From: Nicoliella spurrieriana
Lineage (GTDB): Bacteria > Bacillota > Bacilli > Lactobacillales > Lactobacillaceae
Direction: 5' to 3'
Length of the DNA stretch: 64,000 nucleotides
NCBI RefSeq assembly: GCF_023380205.1
Contig: NZ_CP093360.1
Coordinates: forward strand, 186,001-250,000
The position numbers and the translations under genes are program-made. How positions within the stretch are numbered: the first letter of the stretch is position 1; every line of letters begins with the position of its first letter. Below are positions 17,012-25,417 of the stretch, piece by piece. Below the pieces are notes generated by a model, which worked only from the letters and a program-made list of their open reading frames with translations, did not search any database and had not been told where the DNA came from.

Positions 17012-18412
17012 ATGTCAGTTAATTTATTCACGAACTATCCGTTAAGTTGGCGTCCTGATCGCAGCCAATTAAAACGACCGTACTATCGTTCATTAGTCGC
17101 GCAACTCCAAAATGCAATTAATAATGGTGAAATTCTCCCAGATACAAAGTTACCGCCCCAACGGGAATTGGCGGATTTTTTGGATTTGGGATTTGCAACG
17201 GTAACTAGGGCCTATCAGTTAAGCCAACAGTTGGGTTTAACCTATGGAATCGTTGGGCGGGGCACCTACGTTGCTAAGAATGCGAATGGGTCACAAACGA
17301 TTTCCAGTCAGCGGATGACCAACGTTCAAGAATTAGGTTTTAATTCCTCGTTTGAGGTTAATAACCACCTTTTAAAAGCAACGATTGAAGAAGTGGCCAC
17401 TAGTGTTAATTTCACTAAATTTTTGAATTATGACGAACCGACCGGGTTAGCAAAGCAACGAATGGTTGCTAGTAGCTATATTGACAAAGTGGGGATGCGG
17501 GCCAATGCCCAAAATACGATGATTGTTTCTGGCAGTCAAAATGCATTGATGATCGCAATGCTAGGGCTATTTAAAAATGGCGATAAGATTGCGGTAGACC
17601 GGTTTACATACGCTAATTTTATTGAATTGGCAAAGATGACCGGGATTGAATTGATCCCGATTAATGGTGATGAGCAGGGGATGCTTGCGACTGACTTAGA
17701 GTTTAACTGTATTCATAAACTGATCAAGGGAATTTACCTAATGCCGGACATCAATAATCCGACTGCCACCGTGCTGACGGAACATCGGAAGCACCAATTA
17801 GCAACAATCATTGACCGTTACCAACTGATTTTGATTGAAGACGGCTACCTTAATTTTTTAAATCTATATCAAAACCCCAAGCGAAACCGGATTAGTGATT
17901 TGGTGCCAGACCATAGTTTTTACATTTGTAGTATGTCTAAGTCGTTGGTGTCTGGATTGCGGATTGGGTTTATTCGGATGGCGACGCAATTTCGGGATGC
18001 AATTGAAAACACTATGTTTAATACGAACGTCAAAACATCCGCTCTTGATGCTGAAATTGTGACTAGGGCGTTACAGAATGGAACTGCGAACAAAATTATG
18101 CACAGCAAGCTGCAAATGGTGATTAAAGCTAACCGAATTTTTAATCGGGTGTTTGGACTGCCAAATCATAAGCACGATTATCGCTTTTTTAGGACCGTGC
18201 GGGTCGATTCCAGCATCAATGGAACCCAAATGGAACGGATCTTAATGCAAAATGGCATCCGGGTCTTTCATTCTGATCGCTTCTTGGTGGGGCGACCTGC
18301 AGATGATTCATTTTTACGGATTTCATTAACATCGATCGATGACTTTACAGCACTTAAATTGGCCCTACAGCACCTAAAAGCAGTCCTGATTCAAGAGCAC
18401 TTTTGGTTGTAA
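17012..18412 (+). CDS. MocR-type regulator (GntR helix-turn-helix plus aminotransferase domain)
   Basis: A 466-residue fusion: an N-terminal GntR winged helix (LPPQRELADFLDLGFATVTRAY, about 45-66) followed by a class I aminotransferase-like domain with the PLP lysine motif SMSKSLVSGLRIGF. Such proteins usually use PLP as a sensor, not as an enzyme. A frame continues 26 codons upstream across the dyad, but AGGAGG sits 7 nt before the ATG at 17012. By position it is the likely regulator of azlCD and of itself. Confidence 0.9.
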   Translation: MSVNLFTNYPLSWRPDRSQLKRPYYRSLVAQLQNAINNGEILPDTKLPPQRELADFLDLGFATVTRAYQLSQQLGLTYGIVGRGTYVAKNANGSQTISSQRMTNVQELGFNSSFEVNNHLLKATIEEVATSVNFTKFLNYDEPTGLAKQRMVASSYIDKVGMRANAQNTMIVSGSQNALMIAMLGLFKNGDKIAVDRFTYANFIELAKMTGIELIPINGDEQGMLATDLEFNCIHKLIKGIYLMPDINNPTATVLTEHRKHQLATIIDRYQLILIEDGYLNFLNLYQNPKRNRISDLVPDHSFYICSMSKSLVSGLRIGFIRMATQFRDAIENTMFNTNVKTSALDAEIVTRALQNGTANKIMHSKLQMVIKANRIFNRVFGLPNHKHDYRFFRTVRVDSSINGTQMERILMQNGIRVFHSDRFLVGRPADDSFLRISLTSIDDFTALKLALQHLKAVLIQEHFWL

Positions 18413-18438
18413 TGAATTGTGAAGGATTAAATTGCCAG

Positions 18439-18478
18439 TTGACTTTCCATCAAATTAATGTAATATATAAATTACATT
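18439..18478 (+). promoter_or_regulatory. promoter with overlapping inverted repeat, XRE operon
   Basis: TTGACT at 18439-18444 and TAATAT at 18461-18466 (16 bp apart). A perfect dyad AATGTAAT-N6-ATTACATT at 18457-18478 covers the -10. The arrangement fits autorepression by the downstream XRE protein. Confidence 0.6.
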
Positions 18479-18514
18479 ATGGAATATATATATTACTTAA
18501 TGAGGACGGTTAGA

Positions 18515-18715
18515 ATGCAAAATAATGTGAAAGCCACTCGAATGGCAAGGGGGTTGCAGCAAAATGAGCTAGCCAAGCTAGTCGGCATTTCGCGCCAGAC
18601 CCTCAGTTTAATTGAAAAGGGGCAGTATAATCCGTCGTTAAAGCTCTGCATTAACATTGCCCACGCATTGGGGTCGGATTTAAACCAGTTGTTTTGGAAG
18701 GAGTTAGATCAATGA
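18515..18715 (+). CDS. XRE-family regulator, small
   Basis: A 66-residue protein that is almost entirely a helix-turn-helix of the Cro/CI type (GLQQNELAKLVGISRQTLSLIEKGQYNPS). A longer frame starts at 18479, but that stretch is the promoter/dyad, and GAGGA supports the ATG at 18515. It resembles small YozG-like regulators that sit before membrane-protein genes. The stop overlaps the next start (ATGA). Confidence 0.88.
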   Translation: MQNNVKATRMARGLQQNELAKLVGISRQTLSLIEKGQYNPSLKLCINIAHALGSDLNQLFWKELDQ

Positions 18716-19254
18716 AAAATGAAAGGGAATCGTTGTATGTACGCTACCTAAAGTATTTTTATGGCATTAACGGCCCGTTAGATGAATACCGTGAAAATGA
18801 AATTAATAAAATTGGCAATCATTTATTTTTAGTGTTGTTTAATTACAATGTGGTGTCCACGCTTTTAATTATCATTTTTGCTTTTAACGGTAATTCGTTC
18901 AATGCTTTGATGTGGTTGATCATAGCAAATGCGGTGGTGATTATGATAATTGTATTTTACGCTTCTTTTAAAGTGCAGTCCTTACGGCTAGACCGCATTG
19001 ATGTGGATAGTAATAATGATTATGCAATCACATTGAAGCACCTTAGACGAAAAACGCTTCGGTTAGCACTTTTGTTTTTTGTGGTTGAACGCGGCTTTAG
19101 CACTATCTTTGAGACGGTCACTAGTGATTACCACGGGGCGCTTTGGCAAAATGTAACCTCTATTTATGATAATTCTGTAGCGTTAGTAATTACAATTGGG
19201 TTTGCAGTTGGAACTTATCGGGGGTTAAAACGCAAGATTGATCGTGAAAAATAA
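18712..19254 (+). CDS. DUF3278-like membrane protein
   Basis: A 180-residue protein with four predicted membrane helices in two pairs (about 33-75 and 105-170) and a basic loop between them. The pairing with a small XRE regulator is typical of DUF3278 proteins in Lactobacillales. Function is unknown. The start is the ATG overlapping the XRE stop, behind AAGGAG. It is likely co-transcribed with the ABC genes 12 bp downstream. Confidence 0.75.
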   Translation: MKNERESLYVRYLKYFYGINGPLDEYRENEINKIGNHLFLVLFNYNVVSTLLIIIFAFNGNSFNALMWLIIANAVVIMIIVFYASFKVQSLRLDRIDVDSNNDYAITLKHLRRKTLRLALLFFVVERGFSTIFETVTSDYHGALWQNVTSIYDNSVALVITIGFAVGTYRGLKRKIDREK

Positions 19255-19266
19255 ATTTATTAGGGG

Positions 19267-20172
19267 ATGGTAGTAATTTTAAAAATTAATCAGTTAAGTA
19301 AACGCTTCAATAACGTGCAAGCATTACAGAATGTGTCGTTCAACGTTCTTCCCGGACGCATTTTGGGGTTGATTGGCCAAAATGGTGCAGGCAAGTCAAC
19401 AACGTTTCATAGTATTTTAAATTTTATCAATTACACTGGCACCATCAATTGGAACGGTCAGCCAGTGACCCAGGCTACGTTTGATCAAATTGGGTACCTA
19501 CCGGAAGAACGGAGTTTGATGACGGATTTAACGGTCCAAAAACAAATTACCTACTTTGCCCGGTTAAAGGGGAAGCCCACTAAGTGGACCACCCCGCGAA
19601 TTGAGCAGTGGTTACAACAATTTGAAGTTAAGGGGAGCCGCAAGGATAAAATTAAGACCCTCTCAAAGGGAAATCAACAAAAGATCCAGTTGATTTGTAC
19701 GTTAATTCATGAACCGCAGCTGATTATCCTGGATGAACCGTTTAGTGGGCTTGACCCCGTTAATGCTGACCTGTTGAAAAAAGCCATCTTATCAGCAAAG
19801 CAGGCTGGTGCCGCAATCATATTTTCTAGTCACAATATGGCAAACGTGGAAGAGATTTGCGATGATTTGGTAATGCTGCGTAACGGCCAAGTGGTCTTAA
19901 ATGGTGCGGTGCAAGATGTTCGTAATCAATTTGGTAAAAATGAACTATTTGTGACTACCGAGATGACTAGCGATGAGTTAGGTGCGCTACCGGGAGTCAA
20001 GAATGTCTTTACACGCGGCATTCATCAATATAAATTAATATTAACCGATCCGGCTGCTGGAAAGGAATTATTTAATCTAATTAGTCACGGTGAGTATATT
20101 GAAGAATTTAGTCAACAACCGCCATCGTTGGATGAAATTTTCAGGGAAAAGGTAGGAGATGAAAATGAATAA
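19267..20172 (+). CDS. ABC transporter ATP-binding protein, NatA-like
   Basis: A 301-residue ATPase with Walker A GQNGAGKST, signature LSKGNQQK, Walker B LIILDEP and the H-loop SSHN, plus a C-terminal extension typical of exporters paired with NatB-like permeases. The substrate could be sodium, drugs or peptides. Start: AGGGG directly abuts the only ATG (19267), whereas an in-frame ATT at 19276 lies 9 nt from it and would give the usual MLKI-type N-terminus. I list the ATG. It overlaps the permease gene. Confidence 0.9.
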   Translation: MVVILKINQLSKRFNNVQALQNVSFNVLPGRILGLIGQNGAGKSTTFHSILNFINYTGTINWNGQPVTQATFDQIGYLPEERSLMTDLTVQKQITYFARLKGKPTKWTTPRIEQWLQQFEVKGSRKDKIKTLSKGNQQKIQLICTLIHEPQLIILDEPFSGLDPVNADLLKKAILSAKQAGAAIIFSSHNMANVEEICDDLVMLRNGQVVLNGAVQDVRNQFGKNELFVTTEMTSDELGALPGVKNVFTRGIHQYKLILTDPAAGKELFNLISHGEYIEEFSQQPPSLDEIFREKVGDENE

Positions 20173-21400
20173 ATTAATGGTGATTGCTTCAGAAACTTAT
20201 GCTAGTCAAGTTAAGTCCAAGAGTTTTATTGCAATGCTTTTGATGCCGTTTATCTTCATTTTATTAACGGGTGGCATTGGGTTTATTTCTGGGAATAATG
20301 CTGCAAATTCTGGGAATAGTCACTTTGCCATTGTTAATAATGCTGCAGTGCGTAAGGCGGTCGATAAATTAGATGGCGATTCGATTGACCCTTCTATTCA
20401 CACCGAGCAACAAGCTAAGCATGGTTTGAAATCAGGAAAGCTTGATGGTTACGTGAAGATCAATCAAGCTAAGAACGGTCAAGTTAAGGTGAACTACGTT
20501 GGGACATCTGCACTTGATAGTGATATTAAAACCGATGTTCTCAAAGCGGCCACGGTTATTCAGAATCAAATTAACATTCAAAATAGCCATTTGACAAAAG
20601 AGCAGTTGCAAATGCTTTCAGTTCAACCAACATATCGGAGCAATGTAACTAAAAGTAGTGGTAGTTATAATAATATCGCTAAATTTGTTTCATTGTACGC
20701 ATTGATTTTTGTCCTATACTTATTTTTACTAATGTATTCAACAATTACCGCTAGTGTGATTGCTAAGGAAAAGGGTTCCAAAATCACTGAAATTATCTTT
20801 AGTAGCACCTCGTCCGTGAATTACTTTATCGGCAAGGTGGTGGGCGTTATTTTGATGATGTTAACGCAGATGCTATTTTACGTCATTATCCTTATCGGTG
20901 GGTATCATTATCTAAAAACGGCGCCGTTTCTTGAACAATTTATGCAACATAGTGGTGGGCAGGCCGTCATTGGCAAAGTCCTTGCAAATTTTGTGAACAT
21001 CAATTCAGTGTTCATTATTCTAGGATTAGTGATCGGAATTATTCTATCGGCAATGTGTGGAGCCTTGGTTAGTAAAGCAGAAGATGCTTCTAAGGCGGCC
21101 CAACCGGTAGCCATTTTAGTTATGATTATGTTTTTTGCTGCCGTTACGCTGCAAAATAACAGCAACGGCATTGCTTCAATTATTTTGTCATATTTTCCGG
21201 TTTCATCGGCGTTCTTTATGCCGATTCGAATCATCAATCACCAGGTCAATGGGTTGGCGATTACAATCTCGTTAATGATTTTGATTGGCTTTACAATTGG
21301 GATTACTTATTGGATCGCTAAAAAATATAAGGGATTGATGTTACAAACTGATGATCAGGGATGGTTCAAAAATCTATTGAGTGGTTTGAGATACCGATGA
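20165..21400 (+). CDS. ABC transporter permease, NatB-like
   Basis: A 411-residue ABC-2 type permease with a first membrane helix near the N-terminus, a large extracellular domain (about 45-170) and five helices in the second half. Together with the preceding ATPase it forms an exporter of the NatAB/ABC-2 class. AGGAG abuts the ATG at 20159, so the ATG at 20165 with a 6-nt spacer is preferred. It is the last gene of the XRE-DUF3278-ABC operon. Confidence 0.88.
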   Translation: MNKLMVIASETYASQVKSKSFIAMLLMPFIFILLTGGIGFISGNNAANSGNSHFAIVNNAAVRKAVDKLDGDSIDPSIHTEQQAKHGLKSGKLDGYVKINQAKNGQVKVNYVGTSALDSDIKTDVLKAATVIQNQINIQNSHLTKEQLQMLSVQPTYRSNVTKSSGSYNNIAKFVSLYALIFVLYLFLLMYSTITASVIAKEKGSKITEIIFSSTSSVNYFIGKVVGVILMMLTQMLFYVIILIGGYHYLKTAPFLEQFMQHSGGQAVIGKVLANFVNINSVFIILGLVIGIILSAMCGALVSKAEDASKAAQPVAILVMIMFFAAVTLQNNSNGIASIILSYFPVSSAFFMPIRIINHQVNGLAITISLMILIGFTIGITYWIAKKYKGLMLQTDDQGWFKNLLSGLRYR

Positions 21401-21422
21401 TGATAATGGATAGGTGCTTTTA

Positions 21423-21506
21423 ATGACTAGCGTGGCTTCGATTACCTATGCTAGTACGGGGAAGGAAAAACGGTTGCTGTTGATCGGTCACCGTTTACTC
21501 CGTTAA
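21423..21506 (+). CDS. possible 27-residue peptide, unknown
   Basis: An ATG with an ATAGGTG site 8 nt upstream opens a 27-codon frame ending in a basic, leucine-rich tail (RLLLIGHRLLR). It lies between the ABC permease and the S53 peptidase. There is no homology I recognise, and it could be chance. The rest of 21401-21574 shows no gene. Confidence 0.2.
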   Translation: MTSVASITYASTGKEKRLLLIGHRLLR

Positions 21507-21574
21507 ACCGGGCTTTCACTAACGAAAATAAATAATCTTGTAATTTAATTATAAGCAGATGGGTGGGGTTAAAT

Positions 21575-23521
21575 ATGCAACACTTAAAAAGAATGCTAAT
21601 TGCATCGGTAGCAACGCTGGGCATGGCATCACTTTCATTAGGAATATCGAATGTTAACGCCAGCAAGATCAAGTACAAAGCGGTTGCTGCAGACAAAGAA
21701 CAAACATTAACGCTTGGGTTAAAGAGTCGAAATCAAAAGCAATTGGATCGATTTATTAATAACACGGTTAATCCCAAGAGCAAGAGTTATCGTAAGTACT
21801 TAACGCCCAAACAATTTGGTTTGAAATACGGGCTTTCAAATCAAAACGTCAAAGTGGTTAAGCAATACATGGCAAAGCACCATCTTAAGACGACTGTGTA
21901 CCCGGGAAATATCGTGATGACGGTAACTGGGCAAACTAAGCATATTGAAAAGACCTTTGGAATTAAAATTAAACAAACTACGAATCAAAAGACCAATCAT
22001 CAGGTCGCGACCGGCAATGCCAGGTTGCGGGGTGGCGTTAATAATTACATTCAATTTATTGATCAATTAGGCCTTAAACTCCACCTCACTTCTGACCGGG
22101 TGAATGCCAGTGGAAATCAAGTAAGTGACCTTAGTAAAATTAAGGATGCCAACGTGAGTGATCGTTCTTATCGTAAATTTGGCCGGGCTTATCAGACCGG
22201 TTCGCTATACCGAAAGGGTCATTATGGTCAGGGGCAGACGATTGGAATTATGGCTAGTGGTGATTTTAAGCTGAGCGATGTGCAAGCATATTTGAAACAA
22301 TCCGGGGTCAATGCTGATACTAGCCGGATTAAAAAAATCTACGTTAGTAAAACCCGCTCAACGGATAAGGGTGATCGAGAAGAGGTCACGATGGATACCG
22401 AACAGGCAAGTGCAATTGCGCCTAAGGCAAAAATCAACGTCTACATTGGAAACGATTATGATGCTGATTACTTTATCCCGTCGTTTGCAACTGCCATCGG
22501 CCGCGATAACGTGGACGTAATCAGCAGTAGTTTTGGTGCGGTGGAAGCTGCCTTTAAGAAGGGCAGCCCGGTAAATAAGGGTGAAACTAAATTAATGAAT
22601 TTACTCCTAAAACAGGCTGCTGCTCAGGGAATTAGCACCTTTAATGCTACTGGTGATAGCGGTGCATATGCATTTGCGAATGGCAGTTTGGATAAGTCGG
22701 TGGGCTTACCAGCTGCGTCACCTTACATTACTGCGGTCGGCGGGACCACGTTACCATTTAAGAATTTAACCTTTGCTGAGGTGGCGAACTTTACCCCCAC
22801 CACTGATAAGACCGTATCCTTGAATCATGAGGCGCCTTGGAGTGTTACGACTAGTTTGAACTACCTATTCGGAAATGATTACGTTAGTACGCAATATTTA
22901 AATTATCTAGAATCAAAGGCGCAAAATGAACAGGATAAGCAAAAGATTGCCACTGCTTTTAAACAAAGCGTGGATAAGAAGTTAACGGTCAATCCAGCAA
23001 CGCTTAATGACATTTATGGTTCCGGCGGTGGTGGGTTTAGCACCTACTTTGCACTTCCTGATTATCAAAAGAACGTTAGCGGAGTGGGTAGCTACTACGC
23101 TAGACAATATATTAATTTTAAAACGGGTCGGCTAAATCAAGCGCCGCAGCTGATTAAGGGGCATGCCAGCGGGCGAAACGTTCCTGATATTTCTGGGAAT
23201 GCTGATCCATTTACCGGCTACAACATTTATATGGATGGCAAAAACCATCCCTTTGATGGAAACGGAACGAGTGTGATCACACCCCAAATCGCAGCAATGG
23301 CGGCAGTCATTAATAGCGCGCAGGGCAAGCGAATGGGCTTTTGGAATCCGCAAATTTACCGCTTTGCCAAGCTTTCAAACTCACCATTCACACCGTTAGA
23401 TAAGACGACCGATAACAACCTATACTACGTAGGCCAACCAGGAAAACTTTATAACCAGGCTACGGGTTTAGGAACGGTTAACTTTACCAAATTAAACGCG
23501 GCATTTAAACGTGCTAAATAG
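21575..23521 (+). CDS. secreted S53 family peptidase (sedolisin/kumamolisin-like)
   Basis: A 648-residue exported serine-carboxyl peptidase. It has a signal peptide (about 1-29, ending near SNVNA), then a pro-kumamolisin activation domain (to about 190), then the catalytic domain. The catalytic Glu and Asp lie in EEVTMDTEQ (about 267-275), the oxyanion Asp in TGDSG (about 362), the nucleophile Ser in GNGTSVITPQ (about 565), and the calcium site follows. S53 enzymes work at acid pH, fitting an acid-producing host that feeds on proteins. The GTG at 21563 is rejected in favour of the ATG at 21575 behind GGTGGGG. Confidence 0.93.
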   Translation: MQHLKRMLIASVATLGMASLSLGISNVNASKIKYKAVAADKEQTLTLGLKSRNQKQLDRFINNTVNPKSKSYRKYLTPKQFGLKYGLSNQNVKVVKQYMAKHHLKTTVYPGNIVMTVTGQTKHIEKTFGIKIKQTTNQKTNHQVATGNARLRGGVNNYIQFIDQLGLKLHLTSDRVNASGNQVSDLSKIKDANVSDRSYRKFGRAYQTGSLYRKGHYGQGQTIGIMASGDFKLSDVQAYLKQSGVNADTSRIKKIYVSKTRSTDKGDREEVTMDTEQASAIAPKAKINVYIGNDYDADYFIPSFATAIGRDNVDVISSSFGAVEAAFKKGSPVNKGETKLMNLLLKQAAAQGISTFNATGDSGAYAFANGSLDKSVGLPAASPYITAVGGTTLPFKNLTFAEVANFTPTTDKTVSLNHEAPWSVTTSLNYLFGNDYVSTQYLNYLESKAQNEQDKQKIATAFKQSVDKKLTVNPATLNDIYGSGGGGFSTYFALPDYQKNVSGVGSYYARQYINFKTGRLNQAPQLIKGHASGRNVPDISGNADPFTGYNIYMDGKNHPFDGNGTSVITPQIAAMAAVINSAQGKRMGFWNPQIYRFAKLSNSPFTPLDKTTDNNLYYVGQPGKLYNQATGLGTVNFTKLNAAFKRAK

Positions 23522-23540
23522 TGATGAAATAATTAAAAGT

Positions 23541-23577
23541 CGGTTTCTTCAATTTATTGAGGAAACCGTTTTTTTAA
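23541..23577 (+). terminator. Rho-independent terminator after S53 peptidase
   Basis: CGGTTTCTTCAA pairs with TTGAGGAAACCG around a short loop, followed by TTTTTTT. Confidence 0.88.
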
Positions 23578-23734
23578 TTGATTTTTGAATCAATGAAACA
23601 GCTAATCCCATATGGTATTGATATTGTAATACAGGAGTAGCATAATATTAGTAATATGTAGTTAACAACGTTGAATTAGTAATTGATTGCGGAACTTAAT
23701 TGCATGCTATTTTAAGATGGGGGATACTAATTCA

Positions 23735-25405
23735 ATGATATACAATAAATATAAATATAATAAAGCAAATGAAAAAAAGGTGCTTAAAAAAGTTAAGAAA
23801 CAATGGGTGGTAGCATCAATATCGATGCTTAGTGTGTTAGGTGGCGCCGCTGTTATTTCACAGCAGTCAGTCAATGCTGATACGTCAGCAAACCACTCGC
23901 TTTTAAGTTCAACTAGTTCAGCTAGTAGCTCTGATAGTAATGGTACATATCAAAGTGACACGAACCAAAGCGTTGCTAGTGGTGAAACTACTGCTGCTAC
24001 GGGTACCAATAGTGCTAGCCAGGATCTAAACACCGCTAGTAGTGGTGTTACTAGTAGCGAATCGACAGCCAGCAGTGGATCCAATCAATCGAGTTCCACT
24101 AGTAGCGAACAGTCAGTCAGCAGTACCGCTCAATCAGCTTCAACGGGGACCTCTGCATCGGAAACTAGTACCAGCAGTTCGTCGCAAACCATTAACTGGG
24201 GCGCACTATCAAAGTCAGACTCAGATAATTTACAATTATTATTTAGGGATGGCAATGATGCTAACAGTACCGCTAACCAATCGGATGTCGATTCTGCCAA
24301 TAGTGCTAGTTCTGATATTGACAGCTATGTAAATAATACTAATCAACAAAGTTACGTTATGAATGACTATGTTAATAGCCCGAATAACTCTGGGAACGCT
24401 GCCATGAGCACCGCCCACGATTCATTTCATGCCGCTAGTTCGGCACTATCATCGCTGCAATCCGTTGCCAGTGATGCGTTGACGGTTACCAATTCACAAA
24501 ACCAGGTCGTAATGAGTCAATCATCAGTTGCTGACCACGCAAGTGCAATGGCGACGTTAAACGCTAGTTTGGCTACCGTTAATACTAGTCTGGCTAATTC
24601 TGCTGCTCAGGCAAAGGATTCGGCCCAACAGAGTCAGTACCAATCGATTGCTGATCACTATACCTCCGTTGCCAATCAATTAACGAGTGCAGCAGCTGCT
24701 GCCCAACAGAGTGCTAGCACCGCTAGTCAATCAACTGCCAGTGCCATTAGCAATGTCATTAGTGCTCGCGATCAGGCTAACCAGGTCAATCAAATGATGA
24801 CATCGGCGATTGCAGCCGCTGTGACGGCTAGTCAGGCTGTGATCAATGCAGTGCTTGCGAACGACCATGCCAATCAAGCTGCTTCTGCATTTAACATCAT
24901 TGATAATGATTACTATACCAATACGCAGTCTGCGGTTGCTGGAACTAACGACGATCAATTAACAGCGGGATTAGCATCGCAACAAGTGGACTTACAAAGC
25001 TCCAGTGCCAGCGATTTTAAAACGGCCACCACTTCAATGGAATTTGCAGTGCCTAGTAACTCGGCTGTGTATTCAATGGCTAACGTTGTTTTTCAGGCAC
25101 TATCGACCATGAGTTCGGCCTCAAGTGTTGCTAGTGTAGAATATTTACAGACCAGTACTGCATTTTCGGTAACTAGTTCTTACAATGATTTAGTTAGCCA
25201 CGCCGACTTTTTAGCTTCTAATGCAACCGTTAGTGCAAATAGTTACTTTGCCTTAGCAAGTAGTTATGCAAATGCTGGTGATAATGAATCGGCGTCTTCT
25301 GCACAATTACTAGCCAGCTCCACCGCTAGTGTGGCCATTTCAGCCCAAGAGATTGCGAGTGCGGCTAATGATAGTGCAAATGCGACTAGCATCGGTGCGG
25401 ATTAA
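23735..25405 (+). CDS. N-terminal part of giant Ser/Ala/Asn-rich surface protein
   Basis: The first 556 codons of an exported fibrous adhesin-like protein. The N-terminus is a long lactobacillar signal peptide (NKYKYNK..., basic stretch KKVLKKVKKQW, hydrophobic core, cleavage near VNADT), related to the KxYKxGKxW type. A Ser/Thr-rich low-complexity region (about 50-165) follows, then Ala/Ser/Asn-rich sequence predicted to be helical, with almost no charged residues. The frame stops at a TAA (25403-25405), but the same composition continues in the same frame directly after it, so this is half of a broken gene. The start is uncertain; in-frame upstream ATGs exist at 23717 and 23687. Confidence 0.8.
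   Translation: MIYNKYKYNKANEKKVLKKVKKQWVVASISMLSVLGGAAVISQQSVNADTSANHSLLSSTSSASSSDSNGTYQSDTNQSVASGETTAATGTNSASQDLNTASSGVTSSESTASSGSNQSSSTSSEQSVSSTAQSASTGTSASETSTSSSSQTINWGALSKSDSDNLQLLFRDGNDANSTANQSDVDSANSASSDIDSYVNNTNQQSYVMNDYVNSPNNSGNAAMSTAHDSFHAASSALSSLQSVASDALTVTNSQNQVVMSQSSVADHASAMATLNASLATVNTSLANSAAQAKDSAQQSQYQSIADHYTSVANQLTSAAAAAQQSASTASQSTASAISNVISARDQANQVNQMMTSAIAAAVTASQAVINAVLANDHANQAASAFNIIDNDYYTNTQSAVAGTNDDQLTAGLASQQVDLQSSSASDFKTATTSMEFAVPSNSAVYSMANVVFQALSTMSSASSVASVEYLQTSTAFSVTSSYNDLVSHADFLASNATVSANSYFALASSYANAGDNESASSAQLLASSTASVAISAQEIASAANDSANATSIGAD
25403..25405 (+). other. in-frame TAA that splits the giant surface-protein gene
   Basis: GAT-TAA-ATC-ACT-GCA-AAT-GTG keeps the reading frame on both sides. 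A single C-to-T change of a CAA (Gln) codon would explain it; Gln is very frequent in this protein. It could be a true nonsense mutation, a phase-variant state, readthrough or a sequencing error. Confidence 0.75.
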
Positions 25406-25417
25406 ATCACTGCAAAT

